Below are positions 6,719-9,937 of a DNA stretch of 9,937 bases, in pieces; position 1 is the first letter of the stretch, and the number at the start of each line of letters is the position of its first letter. The DNA comes from Clostridiaceae bacterium (GTDB taxonomy: Bacteria > Bacillota > Clostridia > Saccharofermentanales > UBA5734). The translations under genes were made by a program, and so were the position numbers. The notes beneath the pieces were generated by a model. The model saw nothing but the letters and a program-made list of their open reading frames with translations. It ran no database searches and was not told the origin of the DNA. The stretch lies in contig JAAYKS010000072.1 in the NCBI GenBank assembly GCA_012522285.1, positions 1 through 9,937 on the forward strand, read 5' to 3'.

Positions 6719-7729
6719 ATGAGATTTGGTATGGATATCGGTATCGACCTCGGAACCGCGACCGTTTTGATTTATGTAAAAGGGAAAGGCATTGTGCTGC
6801 GGGAGCCCTCGGTGGTCGCGATCAACGCGCGGACCGGCAAGGTGCTCGCGATCGGCGACGCCGCCCACGTTATGCTCGGGCGCACCCCGGGGATCGTCAA
6901 CGCGATCCGCCCGCTCCGGGACGGCGTGATCTCCGACTTTAAAGTCACCGAAGTGATGCTGCGGGCTTTCATCAACCGCGTCAACAAAGGGTTCATGCGG
7001 TCGCTCTTCAGCCCCCGGATCGTGGTCTGCGTCCCCAGTGTGATCACGCCGGTGGAACAGAAAGCGGTCGAGGACGCGTGCAAACGGTGCGGGTCCAAAG
7101 AAGTGTTTTTGATCCGCGAGCCGATCGCTGCCGCCATCGGGGCGGGCATCGACATCACCAAAGCCTGCGGCAGCATGATCGTGGACATCGGCGGCGGGAC
7201 CACCGACATCGCAGTCATCTCGCTGTGTGAGCCCGTGGTCGACTTCTCGCTCAAAATCGCGGGTGACCGGTTCGACGAGGGGATCATCAAATACGTCCGC
7301 CGCAAACATAATATCCTCATCGGGGAACGCACCGCCGAAGAACTCAAAATCAACATCGGCTGCGCCTATCCCCGGGAAGAGGAACTGACCATGGACGTGC
7401 GGGGCAAAAATCTCGTCACCGGGATGCCCGTCACGGTCACCATCACTTCGACGGAAATGCTGGAGGCTCTCGAGGAACCGGTCAGCCAGATCTTCGAGGC
7501 GGTTCACTCGGTGCTCGAACGCACCCCGCCCGAGCTGATGTCCGACATCAGCCAGCGCGGGATCGTGCTGACGGGCGGCGGATCCTTGCTGTACGGGCTG
7601 GACCGCGTGCTGTCCACCAAAATCGGCGTCGCCGTGGTGGTCGCGGACGACGCGGTCTCCTGTGTGGCGATCGGAACCGGCCGCGCTTTGACGATGATCG
7701 ACAAATTTGCCTCCATCACAGACGACTGA
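6719..7729 (+). CDS. mreB: Rod shape-determining protein MreB/Mbl (bacterial actin)
   Basis: 336 residues, full MreB length. The protein is an ATP-binding actin homologue that forms membrane-bound filaments guiding lateral cell-wall synthesis with the MreCD-RodA elongation machinery. Actin-fold motifs in order: phosphate-1 GIDLGTATVLIY (from residue 8), EPIAAAIGAG with the likely catalytic Glu134, phosphate-2 VDIGGGTTDIAVIS (155-168), and the adenosine motif LTGGGSLLYGL (284-294). IRPLRDGVISDF is a further well-conserved MreB segment. The start at 6719 is chosen because AAAGGA (6705-6710) is 8 bases upstream; an internal ATG at 6731 would be 20 bases from it. It has its own promoter candidate and terminator. 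mreC, mreD and rodA are not in view, so it could equally be a second paralogue named mbl. Which paralogue it is cannot be decided from one gene. Confidence 0.93.
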   Translation: MRFGMDIGIDLGTATVLIYVKGKGIVLREPSVVAINARTGKVLAIGDAAHVMLGRTPGIVNAIRPLRDGVISDFKVTEVMLRAFINRVNKGFMRSLFSPRIVVCVPSVITPVEQKAVEDACKRCGSKEVFLIREPIAAAIGAGIDITKACGSMIVDIGGGTTDIAVISLCEPVVDFSLKIAGDRFDEGIIKYVRRKHNILIGERTAEELKINIGCAYPREEELTMDVRGKNLVTGMPVTVTITSTEMLEALEEPVSQIFEAVHSVLERTPPELMSDISQRGIVLTGGGSLLYGLDRVLSTKIGVAVVVADDAVSCVAIGTGRALTMIDKFASITDD

Positions 7730-7762
7730 TCCAACATCGCACTGGTGGAAAAAGGATGAAAA

Positions 7763-7806
7763 CGACCGGGCCCGACTTGGAAAACGGGTCCGGTCGATTG
7801 ATTTTA
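7763..7806 (+). terminator. Intrinsic terminator after mreB
   Basis: A 12-base-pair stem, CGACCGGGCCCG (7763-7774) with CGGGTCCGGTCG (7785-7796), perfect apart from one G-U pair and with a 10-base loop. ATTGATTTTAG and further T-rich sequence follow. It lies 33 bases after the mreB stop and should separate mreB from rho transcription. Confidence 0.85.
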
Positions 7807-7851
7807 GTGGGTATTTTGCGGTTTTTCTCCGGTTTTTGCGTGTTCATGTGA

Positions 7852-7881
7852 TTGACGCACACCTGTGGACCGATCTATAAT
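7852..7881 (+). promoter_or_regulatory. Strong sigma-A-type promoter of rho
   Basis: TTGACG (7852-7857, 5/6) and TATAAT (7876-7881, 6/6) with an 18-base spacer. This is the best promoter match in the window. The start site would be near 7888, giving a leader of about 237 nt before the rho ATG. Confidence 0.8.
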
Positions 7882-7908
7882 GGGTCTGCGCCCCGGCAAA
7901 CGAAACCA

Positions 7909-7927
7909 ATCCGGCAGTTAGCCGGAT
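7909..7927 (+). repeat. Perfect hairpin in the rho leader
   Basis: ATCCGGC and GCCGGAT form a perfect 7-base-pair inverted repeat around the 5-base loop AGTTA, about 20 bases after the predicted transcription start. The 3' arm overlaps the palindrome CGGATCCG (7923-7930), whose last base is the first base of the next stem, so alternative pairings are possible. Confidence 0.6.
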
Positions 7928-7929
7928 CC

Positions 7930-7971
7930 GACCGTGGCAGTGTTCGCAGCCGACGTGTCTTTTTTCTTTTT
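7930..7971 (+). terminator. Possible intrinsic attenuator in the rho leader
   Basis: The stem pairs 7930-7932 with 7957-7959, 7933-7935 with 7953-7955, 7936-7938 with 7949-7951 and 7940-7941 with 7946-7947. It has single bulges at 7952 and 7956, an A-A mismatch and the loop GTTC (7942-7945). T6, C, T5 follow directly (7960-7971). It could stop transcription about 75-80 nt after the rho promoter, giving a short RNA unless readthrough occurs. The bulges make it weaker than the mreB terminator. Confidence 0.45.
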
Positions 7972-8124
7972 CTCACTCTTGGAATTTCATTCTCTGTTGC
8001 GCATACGTGGCGCTTCGCGCTTGGTTGCACAAAATCTGTCTATCTCTTTCGGCGTCCGGACTCCATCGTACGCTCGTCGATTGATGTTTCTCTATTAGCC
8101 CCAATTTTATTATGAGGTGAGTAC

Positions 8125-9937
8125 ATGCCCTCCACAGAGACCGCCGCTCCTTCGTCCCCGCTTGCCGGGAAATCCAAGACCGACCTGATCCAAATCGCAG
8201 AGTTGACCGGACTGGTTCCCGCCGGGAAGGGAAAAAGCCTCACCGTGGCGCGCCTGACCGAGCTGATCACCACCGGCAAGGCGGACGCCGCGGCGGCAAA
8301 AACCGCGGATAAGCCCGCCCGGCGCACACCGGGACGCAAAAAAGCCGCACCCGCAGCGGCCGCGGCATCCGACGCGTCCGGCCCCGCACAGCCCGTCGAA
8401 CATGCGGCCGCTGCAAAGCCGGTTCTCCAGCCGACAGATCACGCCCCGCAGGAAACGGCTGCGCCCGCACAGCCCGACCAGCCCGCCCCGGCAAAACCGC
8501 GGGGCACCCGCGGCCGTCCCCGCAAAGCGAAAGCGCCGGATCCGTCCGCGGAACCCGCGCCTGCCGCAGCACCCCAGGCGGTAGAGCCTGCTGCCGCGGT
8601 TGTGAACGCCCCGCCGCCAGTTCCCGAGGCGAGTCCGAAAAAGATCGCTCCGCAGGAGACGACTGTAGCGGACGCTCCGCAGGAAAAGCCTGCCACAGCA
8701 CAGGAAACGCCTGCCACAGCGCAGGAAGCGCTCAAGGAGAGGGACAACGGGTCGTCGGACCGCAACCCAGGCAATCGGCAGATTCCCCGCACACACCACA
8801 ACCCCCGCCGGCATGACGACCGCTCTGCCCGCGTGATCCCGCAGGACCGCAGACACCGCGGGGTGTCCGCCAAACCCATCCACCCGAACAACCGGCCAAA
8901 CGAATACGCGCAAGGCGACATGCCCGCATCGGATGCCGTGCGTTCGCCGCAGGCTGAACAGACGGACACGGCGGGAAGCCCGGCGCAGTCCGCGGACGAG
9001 CAGCGCGCGAAGCGCCAGCCCGATCTCCAAAACCAGGAGATTCTGCAGGGTGTGCTCGAGATCATGCCGGACGGCTACGGATTCCTGCGCAAGGAAAACT
9101 ATATCCAGGGCACCCATGACGTATACGTACCGCCGCAATACATCCGCCGCTTCGGTTTGCGGGAAGGAGACCTGGTGTCGGGTCCGAGCAAACCACCCCG
9201 TGAGAACGACCGGTATCCCGCCATCCTCTACATCAAAGAAGTCAATGGCATGCCGCCTGAGCGTATGGTGCGCCGTCCGACCTTCGACCGGCTGACGCCG
9301 ATTTATCCGCTCGAGCGTTTTCATCTGGAGACCGCACGCAATGAGCTGTCGACCCGGATCATCGATCTGGTGGCCCCGATCGGCAAAGGCCAGCGCGGCA
9401 TGATCGTCTCGCCCCCCAAAGCTGGTAAAACCATCCTGCTCCAGAAACTCGCCAACGCCATCGCGACGAACAATCCGGAATGCAAGCTGATCGTGCTGCT
9501 CATCGACGAGCGGCCGGAAGAAGTCACGGACATGCAGCGGACGATCCAGGGCGAAGTGGTGTACTCCACCTTCGACAAGACGCCGGAAAACCACGTCAAG
9601 GTCACGGAGCTCGTGCTCGAGCGCGCGATGCGTCTGGTCGAGCTCAAACAGGACGTGGTCATCCTGCTCGACAGCATGACCCGGCTTTCCCGGGCTTACA
9701 ACCTCACGATCACGCCGACCGGCCGTACGCTGTCCGGCGGACTGGATCCGGGCGCGCTCTACGGGCCCAAACGCTTTTTCGGCGCCGCGCGCAATATCGA
9801 AAACGGCGGTAGCCTGACCATCATCGCCACGTCCCTGATCGAGACCGGCTCCCGTATGGACGAGATGATCTACGAAGAGTTCAAGGGGACAGGCAACATG
9901 GAAGTGTTCCTGGACCGCAAACTCTCCGAAAAGAGAA
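8125..9937 (+). CDS. rho: Transcription termination factor Rho, 3'-truncated, with long disordered insertion
   Basis: Hexameric RNA helicase/ATPase that ends transcription at unstructured C-rich sites. Frame 1 from ATG 8125 is open to the window end: 604 complete codons, with perhaps 50-70 residues missing. The start is fixed by GAGGTGA four bases upstream and by an in-frame TGA at 8113. Domains: a Rho_N-type helical segment (about residues 12-52); an Ala/Pro/Lys/Gln-rich linker (about 53-206); a basic Arg/Asn/His-rich segment (207-265); a Gln/Glu/Ala-rich piece to about 302; the cold-shock-like RNA-binding domain (about 303-375) with GYGFLR at 317-322; then the RecA-type ATPase. In the ATPase, Walker A PPKAGKT is at 430-436, DERPEEVTDM with the likely catalytic Glu462 at 461-470, and Walker B VILLDS at 512-517. 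GRTLSGGLDPGAL and YEEFKGTGNME follow as usual. E. coli Rho has only 419 residues; the extra length here is the linker. It has its own promoter and a long leader, consistent with separate regulation. Confidence 0.97.
   Translation, partial: MPSTETAAPSSPLAGKSKTDLIQIAELTGLVPAGKGKSLTVARLTELITTGKADAAAAKTADKPARRTPGRKKAAPAAAAASDASGPAQPVEHAAAAKPVLQPTDHAPQETAAPAQPDQPAPAKPRGTRGRPRKAKAPDPSAEPAPAAAPQAVEPAAAVVNAPPPVPEASPKKIAPQETTVADAPQEKPATAQETPATAQEALKERDNGSSDRNPGNRQIPRTHHNPRRHDDRSARVIPQDRRHRGVSAKPIHPNNRPNEYAQGDMPASDAVRSPQAEQTDTAGSPAQSADEQRAKRQPDLQNQEILQGVLEIMPDGYGFLRKENYIQGTHDVYVPPQYIRRFGLREGDLVSGPSKPPRENDRYPAILYIKEVNGMPPERMVRRPTFDRLTPIYPLERFHLETARNELSTRIIDLVAPIGKGQRGMIVSPPKAGKTILLQKLANAIATNNPECKLIVLLIDERPEEVTDMQRTIQGEVVYSTFDKTPENHVKVTELVLERAMRLVELKQDVVILLDSMTRLSRAYNLTITPTGRTLSGGLDPGALYGPKRFFGAARNIENGGSLTIIATSLIETGSRMDEMIYEEFKGTGNMEVFLDRKLSEKR
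8680..8721 (+). repeat. Tandem 21-base repeat inside the rho linker
   Basis: Two in-frame copies, 8680-8700 and 8701-8721, differ at two positions and encode QEKPATA and QETPATA. A partial third unit beginning QEA starts at 8722, and a more divergent PQET unit lies just before. This suggests the linker grows or shrinks by repeat slippage. Confidence 0.75.

Larger units (their letters stand above)
7888..8124 (+). promoter_or_regulatory. Long structured 5' leader of rho
   Basis: This stretch between the promoter and the rho ATG holds no convincing gene. It contains a perfect hairpin (7909-7927), a terminator-like stem with a T tract (7930-7971) and then about 140 bases rich in C and T and clearly more AT-rich than the flanking genes. 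It ends with GAGGTGA (8114-8120) four bases before the rho ATG. E. coli rho is known to be controlled by Rho-dependent attenuation in its leader. A similar self-limiting control is a reasonable inference here but is not shown. It does not match a riboswitch class I can recognise. Confidence 0.55.

Noticed and set aside
5665..6720. Longer start for the TraX-family gene at 6720
   Set aside because: The extra 70 residues cross the divergent promoter region and the mreB start and have no TraX similarity. The family's conserved N-terminus LKLIA..LMLIDHIG begins exactly at ATG 6510.
7888..8100. Possible 6S RNA, tRNA or known riboswitch in the rho leader
   Set aside because: No cloverleaf, no long rod-like 6S fold and no riboswitch signature could be recognised by eye. 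Only local hairpins are supported.
7852..8115. 87-codon frame in the rho leader
   Set aside because: Its start codon is the TTG of the -35 box, upstream of the predicted transcription start. It has no ribosome binding site and the translation has no family resemblance. The DNA is better explained as promoter and leader.
8112..8120. Minimal reading frame ATG AGG TGA overlapping the rho ribosome binding site
   Set aside because: It has only two codons and no room for its own ribosome binding site; most likely a by-product of the AGGTGA sequence.
8110..9594. Open minus-strand frame of 494 codons antisense to rho
   Set aside because: The Arg/Gly/Cys-rich translation is the mirror of the Rho linker and core. 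Rho is unmistakable on the plus strand and the antisense frame has no domain.

Overview
The window carries ordinary chromosomal housekeeping and metabolic genes from a high-GC bacterium, most likely a member of the Clostridia (Firmicutes) of the Oscillospiraceae/Ruminococcaceae kind. This rests on purine-rich AGGAG-type ribosome binding sites, a LeuRS of the 'DAFGLPAENYAI' class, a Rho with the 'TGRTLSGGLDPGAL' segment, a single-domain E2-like acyltransferase and a chromosomal TraX-family protein. The taxonomic call is an inference from remembered family patterns; no search was run. I see no phage, insertion sequence, CRISPR, tRNA or rRNA sequence.

Layout. (1) Positions 1-2098, plus strand: the C-terminal part of a malate/lactate-type (Ldh_2 family) dehydrogenase is followed after 10 bases by a GTG-started glycerol kinase (glpK) and a hairpin-plus-T terminator. 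(2) Positions 2097-6510, minus strand: a TraX-family membrane protein, then leuS, then a single-domain E2-like (CAT fold) protein. These read in the same direction and could be one transcription unit. The unit converges on glpK at the terminator. (3) Positions 6511-6718: a divergent promoter region. (4) Positions 6719-7796, plus strand: an MreB/Mbl actin homologue with its own promoter and a strong terminator. (5) Positions 7797-8124: a 5' regulatory region with a near-consensus sigma-A promoter and a structured leader of about 240 nt. (6) Positions 8125-9937, plus strand: rho, cut by the window end, with an unusually long low-complexity segment between its N-terminal helical domain and its RNA-binding domain.

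How the genes relate. The dehydrogenase and GlpK probably form a small catabolic operon. leuS (translation), mreB (cell shape) and rho (termination) are housekeeping genes placed side by side, with no obvious shared pathway. The most interesting parts are the rho leader, which has a consensus promoter, a perfect hairpin, a terminator-like hairpin with a T tract and a long pyrimidine-rich stretch, and the disordered insertion in Rho itself. Other points are the loss of the catalytic His in the E2-like protein and the absence of the usual regulatory residues in GlpK. I did not find convincing evidence of a wholly new multi-gene system.
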